Source: Cyanocohniella sp. LLY (GTDB lineage Bacteria > Cyanobacteriota > Cyanobacteriia > Cyanobacteriales > Nostocaceae). From it: DNA of 32,672 nucleotides. Of this stretch, positions 24,124 through 31,898 are shown piece after piece. The notes beneath the pieces are model-generated. The model saw only the letters and a list, made by a program, of their open reading frames with translations. It did no database searches and was not told where the DNA came from. The stretch's first letter is position 1; every line of letters begins with the position of its first letter. The stretch spans positions 1 through 32,672 of the forward strand of contig JAKOMP010000078.1 of assembly GCA_022241785.1 (NCBI GenBank), in the 5' to 3' direction. Position numbers and translations under genes: made by a program.

Positions 24124-24684
24124 TTATCGATTCAACTCAATTACACCCTCTAAGTCAGCTCCTGTAAAGTTGGCTCCAGTTACATCTGCATTAGTCAATA
24201 TGGCCTCTTCCAAATCAGCACCAGTGAAATTTGCATTTGTTAAATTTGCACCAGTGAGATTAGCTTCTTCTATGTCAGTGCTAGTTAAGTTGGCGCCAGT
24301 GAGGTTAGCAGTACTTAAATTAGCTTTATTTAAGTCAGCATTACTTAAGTTGGCGCCAGTGAGGTTAGCATTGCTTAAATTAGCTTGTTCTAAGTCAGCA
24401 CCAGCTAAATTAGCGTTGCTGAGATTAGCACCACTTAAATCTGCTTTCTCTAAATCAACTCCTTGGAGATCACAACCAGGACATTGCCGAGTTGTCAGCA
24501 ATTGATTAACTACACTACCTGCGGTTGTGTTTTGAGCAGGTGGAACCTGTGCTTCTTGTTCAGTACTTACGGGAGGTGGAGTAGATACCTGGGGTTGCTC
24601 TGGTCTTGTACATCCAAGAATTATACCTGTACTCATGATCGCCATCGCACTCGCAAGTCTTCTTCCTGTGATTTTCAAAACCAT
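24124..24684 (-). CDS. Pentapeptide-repeat lipoprotein
   Basis: 186 residues. A lipoprotein signal (residues 1-24) ends in lipobox ILGC with C25. A Pro/Gln-rich linker (about 26-60) follows, then the short cap CPGCDL, then about 22 pentapeptide repeats of the A(N/D)LxX form (ANLSNANLAGADLEQANLSN...). These fold as a right-handed quadrilateral beta-helix. Function is unknown; in cyanobacteria many such proteins are exported. It lies 51 bp upstream of the MgtE-like gene on the same strand, so the two may be co-transcribed. Confidence 0.88.
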   Translation of the reverse strand: MVLKITGRRLASAMAIMSTGIILGCTRPEQPQVSTPPPVSTEQEAQVPPAQNTTAGSVVNQLLTTRQCPGCDLQGVDLEKADLSGANLSNANLAGADLEQANLSNANLTGANLSNADLNKANLSTANLTGANLTSTDIEEANLTGANLTNANFTGADLEEAILTNADVTGANFTGADLEGVIELNR

Positions 24685-24790
24685 GACTTTTTTACTATTC
24701 TTGTACGCAACTTAATAATATTAGCTTAATCAGCAATATAAAACTTCTTTCTTAAGGTTTATGTCTATGGGACGTTATTCTAACTTGCTA

Positions 24791-25621
24791 CTAAAAGTAA
24801 GGGAACAAATTGATTATTTTTTGCTGTAAGCGTTCCCCAATTAATTCATCTTTACCTATACCTTCAGTAGATAAAATTTCGTATATTAGCGGTACTTCTA
24901 GTTGTAAATCTTCCAGAATATCGCGTTGAGCAAATACATCCTGCGGTGTTCCCTGTAAAATTAATTGTCCTTGATCCATGACAAAAATCCAGTCTGCCCA
25001 ACGGTAGACTAAATCTAAATCATGGGTAGCCATAAGTATGGTTGTGCCAGCAGCGTGAATATTTTTTAAAGTAGCCATCAAGTTACGGGTGTGTAACTTA
25101 TCTAGATATGCTGTGGGTTCATCTAGTAATAATAATTCTGGTTGCAGCACCATGACATCAGCAATCGAAACTCGTTTCTTTTGTCCCAAACTGAGATGAT
25201 GTACAGGTCTTTGGGCTAATTCAGTTAATCCAAACTCAACTAAGGCTTGCTCAACACGCTGTTTAATTTCTGCTGTTGGTAAACCCAAGTTACATAAGCC
25301 ATAAGAAATATCTTCGGCAACAGTTGATGCTACTATTTGTTGTTCAGGATCTTGAAAAATTAAGCCAATTTTTTGCCGTAACTTAATTAATGATTTGCGG
25401 TCATATTGGATAGTCTTTCCCTGCCATTTTAGAGTACCTTTTTGGGGTTTATATAAACCGTTAGCCAATAAAAATAATGTGGTTTTACCGCAACCATTTT
25501 GACCTATTAATGCACATTTAGCTTTGTCCGTAATTTTTAAATTTAAATTATGTAAAACTGTTTGTTTTGTACCGGGATAGGTGTAATGTACTTGTTCAAA
25601 TTCTAGTAATGATTGGTTCAT
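24791..25621 (-). CDS. cbiO: Cobalt ECF transporter ATPase CbiO, system 2
   Basis: 276 residues. Motifs in order: Walker A GQNGCGKT (about 39-46), Q-loop LIFQDPEQQIVASTVAEDI with the CbiO-type QDPE.Q, signature LSLGQKKRVSIADVMVL (a SLGQ variant of SGGQ), Walker B LLLLDEPTAYLD and H-loop ATHDLDLVYRW. It belongs to the cbiMNQ genes upstream but is separated from cbiQ by 119 bp that contain a palindromic repeat, unlike the tight spacing of the first three genes. It drives cobalt import with CbiQ. Confidence 0.9.
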   Translation of the reverse strand: MNQSLLEFEQVHYTYPGTKQTVLHNLNLKITDKAKCALIGQNGCGKTTLFLLANGLYKPQKGTLKWQGKTIQYDRKSLIKLRQKIGLIFQDPEQQIVASTVAEDISYGLCNLGLPTAEIKQRVEQALVEFGLTELAQRPVHHLSLGQKKRVSIADVMVLQPELLLLDEPTAYLDKLHTRNLMATLKNIHAAGTTILMATHDLDLVYRWADWIFVMDQGQLILQGTPQDVFAQRDILEDLQLEVPLIYEILSTEGIGKDELIGERLQQKIINLFPYF

Positions 25622-25684
25622 ATTCGGAGATTTTTATCAATGCTAAAAATGCAAAGAAAACAAACGAAACCGAGAAAGAATATT

Positions 25685-25719
25685 AGGACTTACGCACTCG
25701 CTACGATTACGTAAGTCCT
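25685..25719. repeat. Palindromic repeat between cbiQ and cbiO (system 2)
   Basis: AGGACTTACG (25685-25694) and CGTAAGTCCT (25710-25719) are perfect 10-bp inverted repeats with a 15-nt loop, a dispersed Nostoc 'ggacttacg' hairpin. It seems inserted in the operon and may lower cbiO expression relative to cbiMNQ. Confidence 0.6.
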
Positions 25720-25740
25720 GAATATAAAGGAAGTAATTTG

Positions 25741-26538
25741 TTATATAAATGTCAGATGTAATTCTAGTCCTATGAGAATTAAACAGCCAGAAATTGCTTC
25801 TATGGCATATCGTTTGGATAAATGATAGCGATGGGAATGCCAAACTTGAAATTCTCCATTAAAACCCCTCGATGCTAAACTTAAGGAAATTTGGTGATAG
25901 TTTTCTAGGGTACGTTTGAATAATTGTCCAATTAACAATGATAAACTTTTTATGCCTATGGTAAAATTGCCGTAGCCATTACGAGATTGTTGAGCAATCC
26001 ATAATTCTCTTGCTGTGTTTAGCAAGACGAAAATAAAACGGTACATCAATAATAAAATCTCTGTGAATAATATGGGAAACCCATAGCGGCGCAAGGTTTG
26101 TAAAAGTTCAGTAAATGGGATAGTTAACATCACAAAGTATAAGCAAGCTAGTGAAGCGATGGCTCGTGTGAAAATTGTCATTCCTTGCTCCATACCATGT
26201 TGACTAATATATAAGTAATAAAAGCCAAGATTAAACCCCATTATGGCATCATTTTTAATAAGATTTAGCTGATTAATATGTATACCATTAATTACTAAAG
26301 CAGGTAAACTTGTTAACCAAAATATAGTAGCAATATAAATTAGTTTCACATAAACTCGAATCGGTATTTTGGCATAAATGACTGTCCAAGTACTAATCCA
26401 AATTGCAATTAAAATTTGCACTGGGGGATGTGCTAAAGAAGTGATAATTAATAAAGCGATCGCCAATAATAGTTTTTGCTCTGGCGCTAACCATCGCAAG
26501 CGATTAGTGTAAGCCAGAGTATCTATTTGCAGCGTCAT
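25741..26538 (-). CDS. cbiQ: Cobalt ECF transporter transmembrane coupling protein CbiQ, system 2
   Basis: 265 residues, the usual CbiQ length. It starts with the conserved polar segment DTLAYTNRLRWLAPEQKLLL, followed by five to six membrane helices. The two coupling motifs are degenerate in the first (AQQSRNGYGNF) and clear in the second (LSLASRGFNGEF). Its start codon overlaps the end of cbiN by 4 bp (26535-26538). The protein couples ATP hydrolysis by CbiO to metal entry through CbiMN. Base composition is more AT-rich than in the system 1 genes, which suggests a separate origin rather than recent duplication. Confidence 0.88.
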   Translation of the reverse strand: MTLQIDTLAYTNRLRWLAPEQKLLLAIALLIITSLAHPPVQILIAIWISTWTVIYAKIPIRVYVKLIYIATIFWLTSLPALVINGIHINQLNLIKNDAIMGFNLGFYYLYISQHGMEQGMTIFTRAIASLACLYFVMLTIPFTELLQTLRRYGFPILFTEILLLMYRFIFVLLNTARELWIAQQSRNGYGNFTIGIKSLSLLIGQLFKRTLENYHQISLSLASRGFNGEFQVWHSHRYHLSKRYAIEAISGCLILIGLELHLTFI

Positions 26539-26837
26539 CCTTTATGCCTTTGCTGCCGGGAACGTTCCTTATATAATCCAATTACATAACCAATTATCCC
26601 AGCACCCACAGCAGCTTGAGTAGTAAATAATAAGCTTTCTACTTCACCGCTGGGTGGTTCAAATACAGGTTGAAACCAAGGTTCATATTCAGGTTGAACT
26701 TCCCCAATTGCAGTTTCGGCTTGGTCATCTGCACCTGCAAATTCTGCCTCTCGGATAAATATTAAGGGTGCAACTGCTAAGATGATCACTGCCGCTACCA
26801 ATAACCAGTTACTCAATTCCTTTTTAGACTGATTCAT
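26535..26837 (-). CDS. cbiN: Cobalt transport protein CbiN
   Basis: 100 residues with one membrane segment near each end (about 11-28 and 70-87) and a loop between them. The block [20 protein letters not shown], followed by [19 protein letters not shown], is the diagnostic CbiN signature. CbiN helps load the metal into CbiM and is found with cobalt-type systems, so this operon can be assigned to cobalt with more confidence than system 1. It overlaps cbiM by 14 bp and cbiQ by 4 bp. Confidence 0.93.
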   Translation of the reverse strand: MNQSKKELSNWLLVAAVIILAVAPLIFIREAEFAGADDQAETAIGEVQPEYEPWFQPVFEPPSGEVESLLFTTQAAVGAGIIGYVIGLYKERSRQQRHKG

Positions 26838-27636
26838 TGCTTTGAGGTTCCCCTTTAATTAATTTTAATAGTTGGAGTTCTTGAGGCGTATAGGATTGTA
26901 ACCAGTTCCACACCAACACAGTCAGCAATCCTTCACTAATTGCCAAAGGAACTTGAGTAATGGCAAAAATTCCGGCAAACTTGGCGAATGAAGCGATAAA
27001 TCCACCCACTGGTGCGGGAAAAGCCAGAGCCAACTGTACCGAAGTAATAATGTAAGTGAGTAAATTGGCTAAAGCAGCTGCTAAAAAAATTGCAATTCTT
27101 TGCTTACCACTCAGCTGCACTGTCAGATGATATATCCAGTAAGCGGCAAATGGGCCAGCGATGGCCATAGAAAAAGCATTGGCTCCCAGTGTCGTCAAAC
27201 CGCCGTGTGCTAGTAATAGCGCTTGAAATAATAAAACCAGAGTACCTAACACCGACATGGCTAAAGGGCCAAACAGCACGGCTCCCAAACCTGTACCGGT
27301 AGGATGAGAAGAACTACCTGTGACTGAAGGGATTTTTAGTGCTGACAAGACAAAGGTAAAGGCTCCGGCTAATGCTAAAAGTAATTTTAGTTCTGGGTTA
27401 GCTTGGGTGATGCGAGTGAGCGATCGCCATCCTAAAATCAAAAATGGTAATGTTACCACCCACCAAAAAATTGCCCAACTAGCGGGTAAGTAGCCTTCCA
27501 TAATGTGCATCCCATAGGCTGGTGCTGATGCTCCGACAACTAGATAAAAGCTGAAAACTCCTATCAGTATTAGTGATATAGGCTTTGATGTGATAATGCT
27601 TTTTAACAATCTCTCTACTCCATTGATGCTTTTCAT
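26824..27636 (-). CDS. cbiM: Cobalt ECF substrate-binding protein CbiM, with cleavable signal
   Basis: 270 residues. Unlike the M protein of system 1, it has an N-terminal extension with a hydrophobic core (about 18-41, [21 protein letters not shown]) ending ...AYG, immediately before MHIMEGYLP (Met43-His44). Cleavage there would free the Met-His N-terminus needed for metal coordination, as known for CbiM. Further motifs are [21 protein letters not shown] (two His-bearing loops) and [14 protein letters not shown]. First gene of cbiMNQ(O). It is divergent from the multicopper oxidase gene across 231 bp that hold a 7-3-7 palindrome. No cobalamin riboswitch was recognised upstream. Confidence 0.92.
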   Translation of the reverse strand: MKSINGVERLLKSIITSKPISLILIGVFSFYLVVGASAPAYGMHIMEGYLPASWAIFWWVVTLPFLILGWRSLTRITQANPELKLLLALAGAFTFVLSALKIPSVTGSSSHPTGTGLGAVLFGPLAMSVLGTLVLLFQALLLAHGGLTTLGANAFSMAIAGPFAAYWIYHLTVQLSGKQRIAIFLAAALANLLTYIITSVQLALAFPAPVGGFIASFAKFAGIFAITQVPLAISEGLLTVLVWNWLQSYTPQELQLLKLIKGEPQSNESV

Positions 27637-27779
27637 TTACAGCAAATTTCAATGTATACCCTAATGAACAGTGCAAAATTTAAAATTCCCCATACCAAAA
27701 GCTGATTACTGTAAAAGTGAATTATAAAACTTTCTTTGGTGGGAATTGTCTGCTCAATTCTATTTACTTAATAGTTGAG

Positions 27780-27796
27780 AATTATTGACAATAATT
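27780..27796. promoter_or_regulatory. AATTATT-GAC-AATAATT palindrome in the cbiM / multicopper oxidase divergent region
   Basis: Perfect 7-3-7 inverted repeat in an AT-rich setting (context ttgag-palindrome-tttga). It sits between two divergent metal-handling operons, 72 bp before the oxidase ATG and 144 bp before the cbiM ATG. Size and composition resemble Fur/Zur-family boxes, but it is not a canonical 19-bp Fur box. Confidence 0.4.
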
Positions 27797-27867
27797 TTTG
27801 AATCCTAATATTATATACAAAATTAATTGCAACTTTTTAGCAACTTCACTGTTGTACTAATAATGTC

Positions 27868-28863
27868 ATGCCCAATAACTCCGCTCTGGGTCAAGAAAAC
27901 CGTTGGAGTCGCCGTCAACTGTTGCAGCTAGGGTTATGCGGCGCTGGAGTGACTAGTACGGCAGCACTCTGGCGTTTGCTGAATTTAAAAACTCAGTTAA
28001 AGGTAAGAGTGCCTTCTATGGACATGGAGACAACTGAAGGCGTCACTAACCCGATGAAGATGCTAAGAGATTTTGATTATGGGACACTCAAGCAAGAAAA
28101 TGGGCGGACTATTCGAGAATTTCATTTAACTGCGGGTACTTCGACGATTCAACTTAACAGTGCAGTCTCCTACAATATTTGGGATTTAAACGGTCGGATA
28201 CCGGGGCCGACGCTAAGAGCAAAACAAGGCGATCGCGTGCGGGTGTTGTTTCTCAATAAAGCAGGACACGCTCACTCTTTGCATTTTCATGGCATTCACC
28301 CAGCAGAAATGGATGGTATTCGCCCAATAAAACATGGTAGTGCCACAATTTACGAATTTGACGCGGAACCCTATGGTGTTCACTTGTACCATTGCCATAT
28401 TGAACCAGTTACCCGTCACATTGTTAAGGGACTATACGGCATGTTTATTATTGATCCTCCTACGCCGCGTCCCCCAGCCGATGAGGTAGTTCTAGTTATG
28501 GCCGGGTATGACATAAATGACGATAACCATAACGAATACTACGCCTTCAACGGTCTGCCTGATCACTACATGCATCATCCCATTCCCATTTACCAAGATC
28601 AGTTGATTCGGCTGTATGTCCTCAATATTATTGAATTTGACCCAGCGGTGACCTTTCATCTGCACGCCAATTTCTTTGATGTCTATCGGTCTGGGATGAC
28701 TCTGATTCCCAGCGAAAAAACTGACGTGATCACAATGGGTGTAGCAGAAAGGCATATTTTAGAATTTGCTTTTCGCTATCCAGGAAAATATATGTTTCAC
28801 CCTCATCAGGATGCTATTGCCGAAAAAGGTTGCATGGGACAATTTGCAGTTATCGCACAATGA
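27868..28863 (+). CDS. Two-domain multicopper oxidase, Tat-exported
   Basis: 331 residues. The N-terminus RWSRRQLLQLGLCGAG with R15-R16 is a twin-arginine signal. Two cupredoxin domains follow. Four His-X-His pairs, as needed for a type 2/type 3 copper cluster, are visible: H139-F-H141, H175-C-H177, H264-L-H266 and H311-P-H313. The type 1 copper site is only in the first domain (C176, H184, with Leu189 near the axial position); the second domain has HPHQ with no Cys. That is the layout of 'type C' two-domain laccases, which act as trimers. The likely activity is metal or phenol oxidation with O2 in the periplasm; ferroxidase is favoured by the FTR1 permease and ferritin genes downstream. A copper nitrite reductase is less likely given the full set of His pairs. 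Confidence 0.85.
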   Translation: MPNNSALGQENRWSRRQLLQLGLCGAGVTSTAALWRLLNLKTQLKVRVPSMDMETTEGVTNPMKMLRDFDYGTLKQENGRTIREFHLTAGTSTIQLNSAVSYNIWDLNGRIPGPTLRAKQGDRVRVLFLNKAGHAHSLHFHGIHPAEMDGIRPIKHGSATIYEFDAEPYGVHLYHCHIEPVTRHIVKGLYGMFIIDPPTPRPPADEVVLVMAGYDINDDNHNEYYAFNGLPDHYMHHPIPIYQDQLIRLYVLNIIEFDPAVTFHLHANFFDVYRSGMTLIPSEKTDVITMGVAERHILEFAFRYPGKYMFHPHQDAIAEKGCMGQFAVIAQ

Positions 28864-29019
28864 CTGCTGAGAATTGGCATAATTGTTAAATTCTATGTCA
28901 ATAATTAGCAACTAATTGATAAAAAATATCATTATATAGAACAGTAAAATCTACGGCAAGGCATCAAACCAACTGCTGTTAGTAGTGTGACAACCTTTAC
29001 AATTTTGCCGGGAGCAAAA

Positions 29020-30042
29020 ATGATCAAATTACGTTATGCCACCTTAGCTGTCGCTACTGCGGTGATAGTTACTCTCAGTGCTTGTAACACCACACCAACC
29101 GCAGAAAGTCCCTCCATACCAGCAGCTAGCGCCAGTCCCCAAATTACAAAGGTTGTCAGCCACACTGGTCACGGTGGTAAACCTCAAATTAACATCAACA
29201 CTGCTATCTTGTCAGAGTTGGATAAGTTTGAAGCCAAATTGGGTGTTCCCGCATTATCAAACAAAATTCAAGCTAGTCGTCCTTATGGCAGTCCTGAAGA
29301 TTTGGTGACCAAAAAAGTGATTACGCAAGAACAGTTCGACCAAATTAAAGACTCAGTAACTGTTGAGGAAGTATTACTCACAGGTGAAGCCAAAGATGTG
29401 GACTACATGACCAAATTGAGTTTAATGAAAGGACATCTTTTGGTAGCACAAGAACTGCTAGAGCAGAATCAGCCCAAACAAGCAGAACCTCACATTGGAC
29501 ATCCAGTTGAAGAGATATATGTTGATGTAGAAGAGCAACTAAATGAGCGTAAAGTCAAAGAATTTAAGACAACTTTGGTGAGTTTGCAAAATTTCGTCAA
29601 ATCTAATCCCAAAGATGCCAAAGTGAACACTAACCTTACTGCTTCCATGCAAGCAGTTGATGGAGCGATCGCCACCTTACCCCCAGAACAACGCGCCAAA
29701 CCAGGATTTGTCCTCCAGGTGATTAACGAGTTACTCGATGCAGCTAACGCCGAATATACAGCAGCGATCGCCAACGACAAAATAGCTGAACCAATTGAAT
29801 ATCAAGACTCTCGTGGCTTTGTAGTCTACGCCAATGAACTTTATCAAGGGATTTCTAGCCAAGTAGCCCCAGAAAATCCTGAAGCACACAAAGCAATTGA
29901 GGCTAGTTTCACTGAACTCAAAACAGCTTGGCCTAGCGTGATCCCACCAGCCACCGCAGCCAAAACACCAGAGAATGTTACTCAGCTAGTGACAACTATT
30001 GACCAAAACTCACAAAAAATTATCAAAAAATCCAGCACCTGA
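29020..30042 (+). CDS. Lipoprotein with helix-hairpin-helix and iron-permease-partner-like domains
   Basis: 340 residues from the ATG at 29020, chosen because GGGAG lies 5 nt upstream and the product begins with a standard lipoprotein signal (MIKLRYATLAVATAVIVTLS, lipobox LSAC, C22). A GTG 33 nt upstream is in frame but lacks this support. Residues about 56-115 look like a ComEA-type helix-hairpin-helix (QININTAILSEL..., SRPYGSPEDLVTKKVITQEQ). Residues about 125-300 are helical with KGHLLVAQELLEQ (H139) and EPHIGHPVEEIYVDVEEQL (H158, H161, E164, E165). This resembles the periplasmic domain found fused to, or encoded beside, FTR1 permeases in other bacteria, from memory of the family. Likely a periplasmic iron-handling partner of the oxidase and FTR1. 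Confidence 0.7.
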   Translation: MIKLRYATLAVATAVIVTLSACNTTPTAESPSIPAASASPQITKVVSHTGHGGKPQININTAILSELDKFEAKLGVPALSNKIQASRPYGSPEDLVTKKVITQEQFDQIKDSVTVEEVLLTGEAKDVDYMTKLSLMKGHLLVAQELLEQNQPKQAEPHIGHPVEEIYVDVEEQLNERKVKEFKTTLVSLQNFVKSNPKDAKVNTNLTASMQAVDGAIATLPPEQRAKPGFVLQVINELLDAANAEYTAAIANDKIAEPIEYQDSRGFVVYANELYQGISSQVAPENPEAHKAIEASFTELKTAWPSVIPPATAAKTPENVTQLVTTIDQNSQKIIKKSST

Positions 30043-30173
30043 GTTACGCGATCACATTAACTTAATAGGTTGTAAACAACAGAGGCGTTTAAAATAAAAG
30101 AGTTAAGAGTGTAGGTTGGGCTTTGAAAACCTGCCAGGAGTATATCTCCTAACTCAGCGCTTCTGCCAACAAA

Positions 30174-30229
30174 GAATTCAGTTTTACTTGCTGAATCTCC
30201 CGGTTAATCCGTGGAGACATGCTGAATTC
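30174..30229. repeat. GAATTCAG inverted repeat upstream of the bacterioferritin-like gene
   Basis: GAATTCAG (30174-30181) and CTGAATTC (30222-30229) could form a stem with a 40-nt loop in the 237-bp gap before the ferritin-like gene. A smaller AGGAG/CTCCT hairpin precedes it (30136-30150). Their role is unknown; there is no T-run. Confidence 0.3.
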
Positions 30230-30279
30230 TCATATCTAGATTCTCCTCAATCTCCATTCGTAACTTTAACTAACAACTG

Positions 30280-30714
30280 ATGCAAGAGCTTGACAACGAA
30301 AAAACCATCGACCTGCTAAACGCCATCATGGAATTTGAACTAGCAGGAGTCGTGCGTTACACTCATTATTCCTTGATGGTAACTGGCCCGAATCGCATTC
30401 CTATTGTAGATTTCTTCAAAGCACAGGCGAGTGAGTCTCTACTACATGCCCAACAAGTGGGAGAAATTCTCACAGGCTTAGATGGGCATCCCTCCCTAAA
30501 AATCGCACAAATGGAAGAAACTTACCAGCACAAAGTCAAAGATATTTTGGCAGAAAGCTTATCCCATGAAAAGAAAGCGCTAGAACTGTACAAAAATCTG
30601 CTGGAAACTGTAACCAATGCCAGCATCTATTTAGAAGAATTCGCCCGTGGCATGATTGGACAAGAAGAGATGCATAATCTCGAACTGAAAAAAATGCTCC
30701 GCGATTTCAGCTAA
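30280..30714 (+). CDS. Bacterioferritin-like protein
   Basis: 144 residues of four-helix ferritin fold. Alignment by eye to E. coli bacterioferritin: ELAGVVRYTHY (E20, Y27) matches E18 and Y25, SLLHAQQ (H56) matches H54, and GQEEMHNLEL matches the E127/H130 site. The haem ligand Met52 corresponds to Leu54, so haem binding by that residue is not expected. The bridging Glu51 seems to be Ser53, with Glu52 beside it. So it is either a non-haem bacterioferritin with a changed ferroxidase site or a ferritin-like partner. It should store or detoxify iron in the cytoplasm. It stands between the lipoprotein and FTR1 genes on the same strand, supporting a joint iron function. Usual length is about 155. 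Confidence 0.82.
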   Translation: MQELDNEKTIDLLNAIMEFELAGVVRYTHYSLMVTGPNRIPIVDFFKAQASESLLHAQQVGEILTGLDGHPSLKIAQMEETYQHKVKDILAESLSHEKKALELYKNLLETVTNASIYLEEFARGMIGQEEMHNLELKKMLRDFS

Positions 30715-30720
30715 TAATTA

Positions 30721-30759
30721 AGGGAGTAGGGAGTGGGGAGTGGGGAGTGGGGAGTGGGA
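30721..30759. repeat. Heptamer tandem repeat (GGGAGTG)
   Basis: Five or more consecutive GGGAGTG/GGGAGTA units, the short tandem repeat class of heterocystous cyanobacteria. A second block of the same unit lies at 32546-32585. Confidence 0.8.
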
Positions 30760-30885
30760 AAACAATTTTTGATGCGCCGCTTCTAGGGCGCTCTTGCTGG
30801 GGCGGAGTAACAAGCTCCATCTCAAATTTCTCCCTTTCTCCCTTTCTCCCTTGCTCCCTGCCTATTTTGACATCTTCCCCCCATT

Positions 30886-31854
30886 ATGAATCTGACTACT
30901 GCTCTACCTACTTTTGTGATTACACTCCGAGAAGGAGTAGAAGCTGCCCTTGTTGTGGGCATTGTGCTGGCCTTACTGAAAAAAGCTAACCAATCCCGAC
31001 TCAATTCTTGGGTATATGCTGGTGTCGGTGTTGGCATTGTTATTAGTGCCTTGATAGGTGTGCTGTTCACTTGGCTAATTCAAGCATTAGGTGCAGTCAA
31101 TCCTCAATACACCTCAGTCGTTGAACCAATGCTAGAAGGTGTATTTAGTGTCCTGGCGATCGCTATGCTCAGCTGGATGCTGATATGGATGACCAAACAA
31201 GCCAGATTTATGAAAGCGCAAGTTGAAGGATCGGTGACAGAAGCCTTAACACAAAACTCAAATGCTGGCTGGGGCATTTTTGGTTTAATATTAGTCGCTG
31301 TTGTGCGTGAAGGTTTTGAAACTGTTTTATTTATTGCTGCTAATTTTCAACAAGGATTAGTACCAGCTTTAGGTGCAATTGGTGGTTTAGCTGGGTCGAC
31401 GCTCATCGGAGTATTGCTATTTAAATGGGGTGTGAAAATCAACATCCGCCAATTTTTCCAGGTGATGGGAGTTTTCCTAGTATTGATTGTGGCTGGTTTA
31501 GTAGTTTCTGCCTTGAAGCATTTTGATGAAGGTATAGCTAACCTAGCCCTCAGCAGTCGCGCCTCGGAAAATCTTTGTTTCTATTACGAACACTTTACCA
31601 AAATCCACTCTTGTGTTTTAGGGCCAATGGTTTGGAATACTGACCAAATCTTGCCAGATGGACAATTCCCCGGTATTATTCTCAAATCTTTGTTTGGCTA
31701 TAGAGAACATCTGTATCTCGTACAAGCGATCGCTTATGTAATATTTCTATCAACTGTCGGAGGATTTTATTTCCGCAGTTTAACTGGTGGCACTATGCAA
31801 TCCGCCAAGAAAAATCCAGTCCCTCAACAACCAGTAACTACTACTAATGATTGA
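30886..31854 (+). CDS. High-affinity iron permease, FTR1 family
   Basis: 322 residues with about seven membrane segments. Both REGxE iron motifs of FTR1/OFeT permeases are present: R15-E16-G17-V18-E19 in the first helix and R141-E142-G143-F144-E145 in the fourth. The C-terminal part has the loop FYYEHFTKIHSCVLGPMVWN and GYREHLYLVQAIAYVIFL. In yeast Ftr1 takes Fe(III) directly from the multicopper ferroxidase Fet3; in bacteria FTR1/EfeU works with periplasmic partners. Here the oxidase, a periplasmic lipoprotein and a ferritin precede it within 3 kb on the same strand. The gaps (156, 237 and 171 bp) suggest several transcripts or a loosely spaced operon. The ATG at 30886 follows a C-rich stretch without a clear ribosome site. 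Confidence 0.92.
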   Translation: MNLTTALPTFVITLREGVEAALVVGIVLALLKKANQSRLNSWVYAGVGVGIVISALIGVLFTWLIQALGAVNPQYTSVVEPMLEGVFSVLAIAMLSWMLIWMTKQARFMKAQVEGSVTEALTQNSNAGWGIFGLILVAVVREGFETVLFIAANFQQGLVPALGAIGGLAGSTLIGVLLFKWGVKINIRQFFQVMGVFLVLIVAGLVVSALKHFDEGIANLALSSRASENLCFYYEHFTKIHSCVLGPMVWNTDQILPDGQFPGIILKSLFGYREHLYLVQAIAYVIFLSTVGGFYFRSLTGGTMQSAKKNPVPQQPVTTTND

Positions 31855-31898
31855 GGATAGAAATTTATTCAATCTTCTAACCAAGCCTATAAATAATA

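Noticed and set aside
27637-27867. Possible cobalamin riboswitch before cbiMNQO
   Set aside because: No B12-box-like sequence was seen on the minus strand, and the space is mostly AT-rich with a palindrome that better fits a protein operator.
27868-28863. Copper nitrite reductase instead of multicopper oxidase
   Set aside because: All four His-X-His pairs needed for a trinuclear copper centre are visible, which nitrite reductases lack.
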